From Vulcanimicrobiota bacterium (lineage in GTDB: Bacteria; Eremiobacterota; Eremiobacteria; Baltobacterales; Baltobacteraceae), in the NCBI GenBank assembly GCA_028287545.1, contig JAQBPL010000153.1, positions 1 through 9,061 of the forward strand: a stretch of 9,061 bases of DNA, given 5' to 3'. Below are positions 1-6,773 of the stretch, piece by piece (within the stretch, counting starts at the first letter, position 1; every line of letters starts with the position of its first letter). The notes below the pieces were generated by a model. That model was not told where the DNA came from. It did not search any database and saw nothing but the letters and a program-made list of their open reading frames with translations. A program made the position numbers and the translations under genes.

Positions 1-8
1 CCCCGACC

Positions 9-794
9 ATGATGAGAGCGCTCTATTCGGCCGCGACCGGGATGATCGCCCAGCAATACAACATCGACACGATCAGCAACAACCTGGCCAACGTCAATAC
101 GACCGGGTTTCGCAAGAACGTGGCGCATTTCCAAGATCTGATCTATCAGAACTTGCGCGCGCCCGGCACGCCGGTCGGTCCGTCGGTCGTTCCGGTCGGG
201 CAGGACGTGGGTCTGGGCGTCAAGATCGGCGCGTCGGAGAAGCAGTTCACGCAAGGCGTGCTCATGCAGTCGAGCAATCCGCTCGACATCGCGATCGAGG
301 GCGAAGGCTTCTTTCAAGTCACGCTTCCCGACGGGACGACGGCGTACACGCGCGACGGCTCGTTCAAGCGCGACGCGAACGGCTCGATCGTCACCGCTGA
401 CGGCTACTTCCTCAACCCGCAGATCACGATCCCGAGCAACTCGACGGGCGTGCAAGTCGGGCAGGACGGCACCGTCACGGCGCAGATCCCCGGTCAGCAG
501 ACCCCGCAGCAGCTCGGCCAGATCAATCTGGTGCGCTTCACCAACTCCGCCGGCCTCGCGCCGCAGGGCCGCAACCTCTTCGTGCAGACCGGCGCGTCGG
601 GTGCGCCGACGCTCTCGCAGCCGGGGCTCAACGGCACCGGAACACTGCAGGGCGGATACCTCGAACAGAGCAACGTCTCGACGGTCGAAGAGATCGTCAA
701 CCTGATCACCGCCCAACGCGCGTACGAAGCGAACTCGAAGGCGATCACGACGTCCGACGAGATGCTGCAGACCGCGGTTCAGCTGAAGCGCTGA
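9..794 (+). CDS. flgG: Flagellar distal rod protein FlgG
   Basis: FlgG forms the distal rod, the drive shaft that runs through the P and L rings in the periplasm. The 261-residue length is close to E. coli FlgG (260). The N-terminus (MMRALYSAATGM, then SNNLANVNTTGFRK near residues 23-36) is the flagellar basal-body rod signature. The central GEGFFQVTLPDGTTAYTRDGSF stretch near residues 98-119 and the C-terminal STVEEIVNLITAQRAYEANS are also typical of FlgG and pair as coiled coils in the D0 domain. No cysteine is present, as is usual for axial flagellar proteins. Two adjacent ATGs (9 and 12) are possible starts; the first gives the usual family N-terminus. Only eight bases of upstream sequence are visible, so neither a ribosome site nor the preceding gene (often flgF) can be judged. 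The stop overlaps the flgA start (TGATG). Confidence 0.97.
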   Translation: MMRALYSAATGMIAQQYNIDTISNNLANVNTTGFRKNVAHFQDLIYQNLRAPGTPVGPSVVPVGQDVGLGVKIGASEKQFTQGVLMQSSNPLDIAIEGEGFFQVTLPDGTTAYTRDGSFKRDANGSIVTADGYFLNPQITIPSNSTGVQVGQDGTVTAQIPGQQTPQQLGQINLVRFTNSAGLAPQGRNLFVQTGASGAPTLSQPGLNGTGTLQGGYLEQSNVSTVEEIVNLITAQRAYEANSKAITTSDEMLQTAVQLKR

Positions 795-1537
795 TGCCGA
801 TCCGCCGCGCTCGCGCGCTCGCCGCCTCGATCGTCCTCGCCGCCGCGCTTTGCGCGGCGAGCGGCGGCGCTGCGTCGGCGAATGCGGGCGACGCGCGGCA
901 GATCGTCGCCGGCGCGCGCGTCGTCGCGATCGCGGATCGGGTCGCGCACGAAGCGGTCACCGGCTCCGACCGCGCGGTCGAGCCGGCCTATCAGATCCCC
1001 GATCAGAACATCCCCGCCGGCACGGTCGTCCTCGCGCCGGCCGGTTCTGCAATGGTGACGTCGACGTACGTCAGCGTTCCGGTCGCGATCCGCGTCAACG
1101 GAAAGCTGGCGACGACGGTCGTCGCGGGATACCGCGTGACGACGTTCGTGCACACCGCAGTCGCGACGCACGATCTGGCGCCCGGGGCGGTGCTCACGCT
1201 CGATGACGTCGCGTTCGCGCGGGTCGCCTCGAACGGCCGCCCGGCAGTCGGATTCGACGCGCTCATCGGCCGCAAGCTCAACGTCGCCACCCCCAAGGGC
1301 ACGGCGCTGTACGTCGAGCAAACGATGCCCAACCCGCTGGTGAAACCGGGTCAAGCTGCGATCCTCGTCATCCACGATGGGCCGGTCGCGCTGACCGCCG
1401 ACGTCGTCGCGCGCACGGGCGGCGCGCTGGGCGACACGGTGACGGTGCTGAACCCGCAAACGCAAAAGGCCATCGCGGCGATCGTGACCGGTCCCAACCG
1501 CGTCGAACTGACCCTGCCGACTGGAGCACAACAATGA
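794..1537 (+). CDS. flgA: Flagellar P-ring assembly chaperone FlgA
   Basis: FlgA is a periplasmic chaperone that helps FlgI assemble into the P ring around the rod. The 247-residue product begins with a Sec signal peptide: arginines at residues 4-7, an alanine-rich core to about residue 22, and probable cleavage near ASA-NA around residue 30. The C-terminal half carries the SAF-type domain, seen as THDLAPGAVLTLDDVAFARV near residues 125-144, GRKLNVATPKGTAL, and the closing pattern GALGDTVTVLNPQTQKAIAA then VTGPNRVEL near residues 212-242, typical of the FlgA C-terminus. The N-terminal half is poorly conserved, as usual in this family. The start ATG overlaps the flgG stop and the stop overlaps the flgH start (ATGA), so translation is probably coupled. 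A cysteine sits in the signal peptide core (AALC) but does not form a lipobox. The identification is firm. Confidence 0.92.
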   Translation: MPIRRARALAASIVLAAALCAASGGAASANAGDARQIVAGARVVAIADRVAHEAVTGSDRAVEPAYQIPDQNIPAGTVVLAPAGSAMVTSTYVSVPVAIRVNGKLATTVVAGYRVTTFVHTAVATHDLAPGAVLTLDDVAFARVASNGRPAVGFDALIGRKLNVATPKGTALYVEQTMPNPLVKPGQAAILVIHDGPVALTADVVARTGGALGDTVTVLNPQTQKAIAAIVTGPNRVELTLPTGAQQ

Positions 1538-2154
1538 GAGAGCGCGCCGTTCAACCCTTGATGCGGTCGTTCGCCGCCGCGGTGTTCGCGGCGGCGCTCA
1601 CGGCGCCGGCCGTTGCCGACACGCTGTATCAGTCGGCTCCGCCGCCGGCGGCGCCGGGGCATCCGCTGCGCCTGGGGCCCGACCATCGTGCGACGCAGGT
1701 CGGCGACTTGGTGCAGGTCGTCTTCAACTTCTCGGTCACCAGCGCCAGCCAGAACGCCAAGAACGTCAACAACAGCTACCAGGCCAGCGGCGGCGCCGGC
1801 AGCGGGATCTTCAACCTGCCGCTGGTGCGGCTGACGTCGGGCGTGAACGCCGCGCGGCAGTCCTCGGAGAACCGCTCGGACGTCGGTTCCAACTCGTTCG
1901 TCACGTCGATGGAAGCGCAAGTCATCGACGTGCTGCCGTCCGGCGCGCTGCGCATCGCCGGCAATCAAGGGCTGATCATCGACGGTCAGAAGCAGACCCT
2001 GCACGTGACGGGCATCGTGCGGACTGAAGACATCGACAGCTTCGATTCGGTGCTCTCGAATCGGCTCGCCGACGTCCACGCCGACTTCGAAGGCAAGTAC
2101 ACCGACGAGCGTCATCCCGGGATTCTCTCCAAGATCGTGCACTGGCTGTTCTAG
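1534..2154 (+). CDS. flgH: Flagellar L-ring protein FlgH without a lipobox
   Basis: FlgH forms the L ring, the outer-membrane bushing for the rod. The 206-residue product carries the family core in its C-terminal half: MEAQVIDVLPSGALRIAGNQ, then LHVTGIVRTEDIDSFDSVLS, then NRLADVHADFEGK, ending ILSKIVHWLF. The DHRATQVGDLVQVVF segment near residues 50-64 is also typical. FlgH is normally a lipoprotein, but here the signal peptide (residues 1-28) ends AVA-DTLYQ, a signal peptidase I pattern, and the whole protein has no cysteine. The start at 1534 overlaps the flgA stop (ATGA) and has GGAG seven bases upstream. The alternative ATG at 1561 lacks a ribosome site and would not restore a lipobox. 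The stop is next to the flgI start region. The family call is firm; how the ring attaches to the outer membrane is open. Confidence 0.94.
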   Translation: MRERAVQPLMRSFAAAVFAAALTAPAVADTLYQSAPPPAAPGHPLRLGPDHRATQVGDLVQVVFNFSVTSASQNAKNVNNSYQASGGAGSGIFNLPLVRLTSGVNAARQSSENRSDVGSNSFVTSMEAQVIDVLPSGALRIAGNQGLIIDGQKQTLHVTGIVRTEDIDSFDSVLSNRLADVHADFEGKYTDERHPGILSKIVHWLF

Positions 2155-2163
2155 GTGATGACG

Positions 2164-3285
2164 ATGAAGAAGAACCTCGCTCTGACCCTCGCCGCGGTGA
2201 TGCTCGCCGCCTGCGTTCCGTCGCTCGCGCTCGCGCAGCCGGTCCGGCTCAAGGACGTCGCGCGCGTGCAGGGCGTCACGGCGAACCAGCTCGTCGGCTA
2301 CGGCCTCGTGATGGGGCTGAACCAGACCGGCGACTCGACCTCGGCGGCCTTCACCTCGAAGACGATTCAGAACATCCTGCAGTCGTTCGGCCTCTCCACC
2401 AACTCGCAGGACGTCCGCACGCGCGACGTCGCGGCGGTAATCGTCACGGCATCGCTGCCGCCGTTCGCACACTCCGGCGACAACGCGGACGTAACGGTAT
2501 CGGCGATCGGCGACTCGACGAGCCTGCAGGGCGGAACGCTCGTCATGACCGAGCTGCGCGCGGCGAACAACCTCGTCTACGCGACGGCGCAGGGCCCCGT
2601 CTCCGTCGGCGGCTTCAGCGTCGGCAACAACTTCGCCGGCCCGAACAGCATCACGCAGAATCACGTCACCGCCGGCCGCGTCCCGCAGGGCGCGGTGATC
2701 GCGCGCGACATGATCACGAACATCCAGCAGGACCAGGCGGGCTTCTCGTACGTCCTGACCTCGCCCGACTATCGCACCGCGGCCCGGCTCGCGACCGCGC
2801 TCAACGCGCGCTTCGGCACCGGCACCGCGCGAGCGAACGATGCGGAGACCGTGCGCGTCAACTTGCCGGCGCGGTACGCCGGCGACCCGGTGAATTTCTT
2901 GGCCGACGCAGGCGACATCTCACTGCAGGCCGATCAGGTCGCGAAGGTCGTCGTCAACGAGCGGACCGGAACGGTCGTGATGGGCGGCGACATCACCCTC
3001 GCGCCCTGCGCGATCGCGCACGGCAACCTCTCGATCACGATCTCGACCAACAACGTCGTCGTGCCGGCCGCACCGTTCACCAAAGGGCAGCCGCCGGTGC
3101 AGAGCAACACGCAGATCACGGCCGCCGAAGGCAATCGCAAACTGGTCTACATCTCCGGCGCCGCGTCGCTGGCTCAGGTCGTCCGCGCGCTCAACACGAT
3201 CGGCGTCTCGCCGCGCGATCTGATCGCGATCGTCCAGGCCTTGCGTCAGGCGGGATCGCTCCAGGCCGACGTGGAGATCATATGA
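2164..3285 (+). CDS. flgI: Flagellar P-ring protein FlgI
   Basis: FlgI polymerises in the periplasm into the P ring, anchored to peptidoglycan. Family signatures run throughout: RLKDVARVQGVTANQLVGYG and LVMGLNQTGDSTSAAFTSKT near the mature N-terminus, SLPPFAHSGDNADVTVSAIG, SLQGGTLVMTEL, and the C-terminal NVVVPAAPFTKGQ, TQITAAEGNRKLVYISGAAS and SPRDLIAIVQALRQAGSLQA. The length from this start is 373 residues, normal for FlgI. Possible starts are GTG 2155, ATG 2158 and ATG 2164. I chose 2164 because AGGTGAT at 2153-2159 matches the extended Shine-Dalgarno at the right distance, and the protein then begins with a compact signal peptide (MKKN plus hydrophobic core). That peptide contains LAAC (Cys17), a lipobox-like sequence, as well as a possible ALA-Q signal peptidase I site at residues 24-25. 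A second cysteine lies at residue 282. The stop overlaps the flgJ start. Confidence 0.95.
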   Translation: MKKNLALTLAAVMLAACVPSLALAQPVRLKDVARVQGVTANQLVGYGLVMGLNQTGDSTSAAFTSKTIQNILQSFGLSTNSQDVRTRDVAAVIVTASLPPFAHSGDNADVTVSAIGDSTSLQGGTLVMTELRAANNLVYATAQGPVSVGGFSVGNNFAGPNSITQNHVTAGRVPQGAVIARDMITNIQQDQAGFSYVLTSPDYRTAARLATALNARFGTGTARANDAETVRVNLPARYAGDPVNFLADAGDISLQADQVAKVVVNERTGTVVMGGDITLAPCAIAHGNLSITISTNNVVVPAAPFTKGQPPVQSNTQITAAEGNRKLVYISGAASLAQVVRALNTIGVSPRDLIAIVQALRQAGSLQADVEII

Positions 3286-3626
3286 TGCCGCTCGATCCGG
3301 TCAACGGTTCGACGCCGCCGCTGACGAACGACCAGCAGCAGGCGCTCCAGAAACTGCATCAAGCGGCGCAGCAGATGGAGTCGCTGTTCGTCGACATGCT
3401 CTTCAAGGAGATGCGCAAGACGTCGCCCCCGGTCTCGCTGACCGGCAAGACGTCGAACGCGGAACAGACCTTCGGCGAGATGCTCGACGAGAAGCGCGCC
3501 GAGGATCTCTCCAAGACCGGAGCCCTCGGAATCGGCAAGGTCCTCGAGCAGCAAATGCGGGCCTCTGTCCTCGGGACACCGGCGGCAGCCCCCTCCGCTG
3601 ACGCCCCCAAGGAGCGCGAGCAGTAG
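3282..3626 (+). CDS. flgJ: Short FlgJ: rod-binding protein without muramidase domain
   Basis: The 114-residue protein matches the N-terminal rod-binding domain of FlgJ, which acts as a scaffold or cap for rod assembly in the periplasm. The visible core is QQMESLFVDMLFKEMRKTSP (residues 28-47), followed by NAEQTFGEMLDEKRAEDLSK and GALGIGKVLEQQM. E. coli FlgJ has 313 residues with a C-terminal peptidoglycan hydrolase; that half is absent here and nothing downstream resembles it, so a separate enzyme must open the wall. Single-domain FlgJ is common outside the gamma- and beta-proteobacteria, so this is not a truncation. ATG 3282 overlaps the flgI stop; ATG 3285 is an equally possible start, and GTGGAG at 3271-3276 could serve either. 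No Sec signal is expected, since FlgJ leaves by the flagellar export apparatus. It ends the first gene run; a promoter follows. Confidence 0.9.
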   Translation: MMPLDPVNGSTPPLTNDQQQALQKLHQAAQQMESLFVDMLFKEMRKTSPPVSLTGKTSNAEQTFGEMLDEKRAEDLSKTGALGIGKVLEQQMRASVLGTPAAAPSADAPKEREQ

Positions 3627-3647
3627 TGGCAACGCGCACATGGCTCC

Positions 3648-3675
3648 TAAAGTCCTCTCTTCGTGGCGACGATAC
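3648..3675 (+). promoter_or_regulatory. Sigma-28 (FliA/SigD) type promoter for flgM
   Basis: TAAAGTCC at 3648-3655 matches the sigma-28 -35 element (TAAAGTTT in E. coli) in its first six bases. GACGATAC at 3668-3675 matches six of eight bases of the -10 element GCCGATAA. The spacer between TAAA and the -10 element is 16 bases, one longer than the usual 15 and identical to the spacer of the flagellin promoter in this window. It lies in the 93-base gap between flgJ and flgM. The transcript should start near 3681-3683, leaving a leader of about 38 bases. This is inferred from sequence match alone. Sigma-28 control of flgM with downstream late genes is known in other flagellated bacteria. Confidence 0.7.
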
Positions 3676-3719
3676 GGCTTGTAGCAAGGAAGCCGGTCGG
3701 AGAGAGGGCGTCGCCAGTA

Positions 3720-4013
3720 ATGATCATCAGCCGGGCCGAGATTCGGTCCGCCGTCGCCGCGTACAGATCGGTCAAACGGAAGTCCTCGGTCGACACGTTG
3801 GCGTTCGATACGGCCGACTCGTTCGAGCGCTCGGAGCTGGCGACGGCGATGGCGGGACTGGCTCACGCAGCGGCGACCTCGGAACCCTTCTACCGCAAGG
3901 ACCTCGTGGACGATCTGCAGCGCCGAATCGCCGAGGGCCGCTATTTCGTCCCGACCGAAGAGATCGTCGACAAACTGCTGGGCCGCCTAATAGTAGAAGC
4001 CGCCGTAGCGTAA
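3720..4013 (+). CDS. flgM: Anti-sigma-28 factor FlgM
   Basis: FlgM binds sigma-28 in the cytoplasm and is exported through the finished hook, which releases the sigma factor for late flagellar genes. The 97-residue length fits the family. The C-terminal part, YRKDLVDDLQRRIAEGRYFV then PTEEIVDKLL, matches the FlgM sigma-binding helices, including the EG.Y.V spacing found in most FlgM proteins. The middle (DSFERSEL) is a weak form of the usual D.VELS motif. I chose ATG 3720 because MIISRAEIRSAVAAY looks like a FlgM N-terminus and GGAGAGAGG lies at 3699-3707, a little far upstream (12 bases). An upstream GTG at 3663 is in frame but falls inside the predicted promoter. The last codons (CTA ATA GTA) are rare in this window. 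The context before flgN and flgK supports the call. Confidence 0.87.
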   Translation: MIISRAEIRSAVAAYRSVKRKSSVDTLAFDTADSFERSELATAMAGLAHAAATSEPFYRKDLVDDLQRRIAEGRYFVPTEEIVDKLLGRLIVEAAVA

Positions 4014-4107
4014 CTGCGGGTAATCTCGCGAGCACCGATCGGCTCGTTTCGCGCGCCCTCGGGGAATCAAGCCCTGTGAAAATCGCGAGCGCGCGCACGT
4101 CTGGGGG

Positions 4108-4153
4108 CCCCGCACCGAAGGTGTGGGGGGCGCGGAGCCAAGGGCGGAGCGCC
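4108..4153 (+). promoter_or_regulatory. Two adjacent RNA hairpins in the flgN leader
   Basis: The first hairpin pairs 4108-4116 (CCCCGCACC) with 4120-4128 (GGTGTGGGG) around a GAA triloop, giving nine pairs including one G-U. The second starts at the next base and pairs GGCGC (4129-4133) with GCGCC (4149-4153), with a 15-base loop. That loop contains GGA twice, the second within the flgN Shine-Dalgarno GGAG (4146-4149). No T-run follows either, so this is not a standard terminator. It could tune flgN translation, stabilise the downstream mRNA or be an RNA cleavage boundary. The function is inferred. Confidence 0.45.
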
Positions 4154-4155
4154 TC

Positions 4156-4632
4156 ATGAGCGAGTGGCAGAAGTTCGGGGAATTGCTCTCTGAAGAGAGC
4201 AGGTTGCTCGGGGATCTTGGGAATGCGGCGCTTGGGTTGACACAGGCGCTTGTCGACAACGATCCGGAGGCGATCGAGAGGGCGGAGCGACGGGTCGAGG
4301 CGCAGTTGGTGCTCCATGCGAGCGCGTATGGGCAGCGCATCGGCATGCAGCAGCGCGGCTTCGGGAAGTTGACGCTCCCGCAGGTGTGCGCCTACGCGCC
4401 GCCGCCGCTTCGCCGCGCGATGCAGGCGAGCGTGCAGGAGATCACGGTGCGCGGCATCGCGCTGCGGATCACCGTGTCGAACAACAAGGCGCTGATCCTG
4501 GCCGGGATGGAGCGCCTCGCGCGCACCGTCGCGGTGATGCAGCGCGCGGGAACCGAACAGCCCGGCACCTACAAACGCCGCGGGACCGTGCCACCGCCGA
4601 GCGGGAGCGTTATCGTGAGTCGTCGAGCATGA
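4156..4632 (+). CDS. flgN: FlgN-like export chaperone for FlgK and FlgL
   Basis: FlgN is a cytoplasmic helical chaperone that binds the C-termini of FlgK and FlgL and takes them to the flagellar export apparatus. The 158-residue product has the family's pattern: an N-terminal helix FGELLSEESRLLGDLGNAAL, a charged second helix (DPEAIERAERRVEAQLVLHA), and a C-terminal helix VSNNKALILAGMERLARTVA near residues 104-123. The last 25 or so residues are basic and proline-rich and look unstructured. Primary sequence is weakly conserved in FlgN, so the call also rests on position between flgM and flgK, as in B. subtilis (yvyG). ATG 4156 was chosen because GGAG at 4146-4149 is six bases upstream; an in-frame GTG at 4123 lies inside a hairpin and has no good ribosome site. 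The stop overlaps the flgK start (ATGA). Confidence 0.85.
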   Translation: MSEWQKFGELLSEESRLLGDLGNAALGLTQALVDNDPEAIERAERRVEAQLVLHASAYGQRIGMQQRGFGKLTLPQVCAYAPPPLRRAMQASVQEITVRGIALRITVSNNKALILAGMERLARTVAVMQRAGTEQPGTYKRRGTVPPPSGSVIVSRRA

Positions 4633-6770
4633 GTTTCTTCGGACTGAACATCGCCGGCAGCGCGCTCGATGCGTACCAGCAAGCCGCCAATACGACCTCG
4701 AACAACATCGCGAACGTCAACACGCCGGGCGCGTCGCGCCAAATCGTCAACCTCAGCGCGAGCACGCCGATCGTCGGATCGACCGGCTACTCCACCTGGT
4801 ACGGCCCGGGCACGCAGGGCAGCGGCGTGACGGTAGACTCGATCACCCGCATCCATCAGGATTCCTACGACGGGCTTTTTCGCGGCGCGTCCTCGGCGCA
4901 GAACTACTACACCGTCGAGCAGCAGCAGCTGCAGGCGATCCAAGCGCAGTTCGCCGAGCCCAACAACGGCATCAACGCAGCCTTCACCAGCCTGCAGACC
5001 GCGATCTCGCAGCTCGCCTCGACGCCGAACGGCACCTCGCAGCGGCAGGGTGTCATCTCGGCCGCGCAAGGCTTCGTGGGGGCGCTCAACACGGTCGGCA
5101 ACGCGATCCAATCGTCGGAAGCGACCGTCGTCTCACAGGCGACCGGCGTCGTCGCCCAAGCGAACGCCCTCATCGACAAGATCGCGGCGCTCAACGGGCA
5201 GATCCGCGCGTCGACCGCGATCGGCGACAACCCGAACACCTACAAGGACCAGCGCGACCAGTACGTCGATCAGCTCTCCGGGCTGCTCGCGACCCAGACC
5301 TCGGTCCAGGCCAACGGGTCGACGCTGGTCACGGTCGGCGGCCGCGCGCTTGTCAACGACACGCAAGCCTATCATCTGGCGGCGCCGGTGGTCGGGACCG
5401 ACCCGTCCGGCAATCCGACGCTGGTCGTCGGTTTCGTGAACGATCCGAACCCGTCGAACCCGGTGCCGGTCCAGCTCGGCAGCGGCCAATTGGCCGGCTA
5501 TCTCGACGTGTACAATAACAAGCTCAGCGTGTACGCGACGAAGCTCAACGCCTTCGCCAATGCGACGGCGAACGAAATCAACCGCGTCACGACCGCCGGA
5601 TACGATCAGAACGGGAACCCGGGCGCCTCGCTCCTCCAGCCGATCGTCAACTCGCAGGCCGTCAGTGCGACGAACATCGCGGTGGGGATCACCGATCCGG
5701 CCCAAGTTCCGGCCGCGCTCGCCTCGACCGCCGCCGGATCGCTCGTCGTCGGACTCAACGCCGCGAACAACACGGTCAACACGGCCGCGGCGCTGCTCGG
5801 CAGCGCGACGCTGGCGCATCCCGGCGCAGCCCTCCCCACCACGACCGGTACGCTCACCGTCACGGTGGACGGGGTCGCGCAGGCCTTCAACTACGACTTC
5901 GGCGCCGGCGGAAACGCTGCGTCGGTCGACTCGTTCATCACGAACTTCAACAGCGCCCAGCTCGGCGTATCCGCGTCGTACGACACCGTCGCGCAGAAGC
6001 TGGTCTTCGCCCGCGATCCGAACAACGTCTCGCTCGCGCACCGCGCCCAGCAGACGGCGCTTGGTACCCCGACCTCGCCGACCTTCACGATCGGCGACTC
6101 GAACGCGCTGGTCGGCGGGAGCACCGGCACCCCGACGGGTTCGCTGCTCGAGATCGTCGGCGCGGCCGGGATCGACAACGTCTCGCAGAACAGCAGCAAC
6201 GCCTTCGGCGCCGGCGACAACGCCGGCGCGAACGCGCTGCTCAAACTCTTCTCGGCCAACCTGGGCGTTCCGGCGCTGCAAACGACGTCGCCCACCGCGA
6301 TCGTCGCGGGCGGCTCGACCACGATCGCGCCGCCCGTCGCCAACCCGCAGGCGTTCGCGGCGATCGGCGTGGGGCAATTGCTGACGATCGACGCCGGCAC
6401 GCCGAATCAAGAGAACGTCGTCGTCACCGCCGTCAACCGGAACACCGGGACGATCACCTTCACCGCTTCGCAGACGCACGCGGCGAATTTCTCGATCACG
6501 ACGGGTCAGTCGCAGACGCTCGGCTCGTACTACGGGGCGCTGGTCGGCCAGCTCGGCCTCGACACGCAGACCGCGCTGACCGGAACCTCGTCGCAGACGA
6601 CGCTGGCCGCGAACATCGACCAGGTGCGGCAGGGGATCGACGGGATCAACATCGACGAAGAGACGCAGAACCTGATCAAATACCAGAACGCGTACAGCGC
6701 GGCCGCCAAGACGCTCAACGTCATGGAGCAGCTGCTGACGACCGCACTCGGTCTGATCCCGGGAGGATAA
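4629..6770 (+). CDS. flgK: Hook-filament junction protein FlgK (HAP1), enlarged
   Basis: FlgK forms the first ring of the junction between hook and filament. The N-terminus SFFGLNIAGSALDAYQQAAN followed by TTSNNIANVNTPGASRQIVN is the conserved rod/hook D0 signature. The C-terminus (INIDEETQNLIKYQNAYSAA, then AKTLNVMEQLLTTALGL) is the matching partner helix. At 713 residues it is about 165 longer than E. coli FlgK (547). The extra length lies in the surface-exposed middle: a beta-rich module near residues 402-465 (TGTLTVTVDG through VSASYDTVAQKLVFARD) and another near 565-625 (VGQLLTIDAGTPNQENVVVT then AVNRNTGTITFTASQTHAAN). There is no cysteine. The start at 4629 overlaps the flgN stop and has only a weak GTGAG ribosome site, so coupling to flgN is likely. 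The reading frame stays open far upstream, but the FlgK signature begins exactly at 4629. Confidence 0.96.
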   Translation: MSFFGLNIAGSALDAYQQAANTTSNNIANVNTPGASRQIVNLSASTPIVGSTGYSTWYGPGTQGSGVTVDSITRIHQDSYDGLFRGASSAQNYYTVEQQQLQAIQAQFAEPNNGINAAFTSLQTAISQLASTPNGTSQRQGVISAAQGFVGALNTVGNAIQSSEATVVSQATGVVAQANALIDKIAALNGQIRASTAIGDNPNTYKDQRDQYVDQLSGLLATQTSVQANGSTLVTVGGRALVNDTQAYHLAAPVVGTDPSGNPTLVVGFVNDPNPSNPVPVQLGSGQLAGYLDVYNNKLSVYATKLNAFANATANEINRVTTAGYDQNGNPGASLLQPIVNSQAVSATNIAVGITDPAQVPAALASTAAGSLVVGLNAANNTVNTAAALLGSATLAHPGAALPTTTGTLTVTVDGVAQAFNYDFGAGGNAASVDSFITNFNSAQLGVSASYDTVAQKLVFARDPNNVSLAHRAQQTALGTPTSPTFTIGDSNALVGGSTGTPTGSLLEIVGAAGIDNVSQNSSNAFGAGDNAGANALLKLFSANLGVPALQTTSPTAIVAGGSTTIAPPVANPQAFAAIGVGQLLTIDAGTPNQENVVVTAVNRNTGTITFTASQTHAANFSITTGQSQTLGSYYGALVGQLGLDTQTALTGTSSQTTLAANIDQVRQGIDGINIDEETQNLIKYQNAYSAAAKTLNVMEQLLTTALGLIPGG

Positions 6771-6773
6771 CGG

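Noticed and set aside
794..883. Lipobox in the FlgA signal peptide because of its cysteine (AALC)
   Set aside because: The position three before the cysteine is alanine and the one directly before is leucine, which does not fit the lipobox pattern.
1351..2664. A 437-codon open frame on the minus strand across flgA, flgH and flgI
   Set aside because: Same low-complexity arginine-rich composition, opposite three recognised genes with coupled starts and ribosome sites.
3627..3645. Possible sigma-54 site (TGGCA...) after flgJ
   Set aside because: The GC doublet of the -12 element is not at the required distance from the GG of the -24 element.
3663..3719. GTG start adding 19 residues to FlgM
   Set aside because: It falls between the -35 and -10 elements of the predicted promoter, so it would precede the transcript start, and it has no ribosome site.
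4011..4041. Possible further sigma-28 promoter before flgN (TAAC ... ACCGATCG)
   Set aside because: The -35 match is incomplete and the spacer is about three bases longer than in the other two promoters.
4026..4090. Direct repeat TCGCGAGC at 4026-4033 and 4083-4090
   Set aside because: The eight-base unit contains a common GC-rich palindrome; two copies in GC-rich DNA are not strong evidence of an operator.
3626..4159. A 177-codon + strand frame starting at the flgJ stop
   Set aside because: It overlaps flgM in another frame, has an arginine- and glycine-rich composition and no family pattern. The flgM frame carries a recognisable FlgM C-terminus.
4386..4628. A longer FlgK start giving an 81-residue N-terminal extension
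   Set aside because: The extension is an arginine-rich shadow of flgN, and the conserved FlgK N-terminus begins exactly at ATG 4629.
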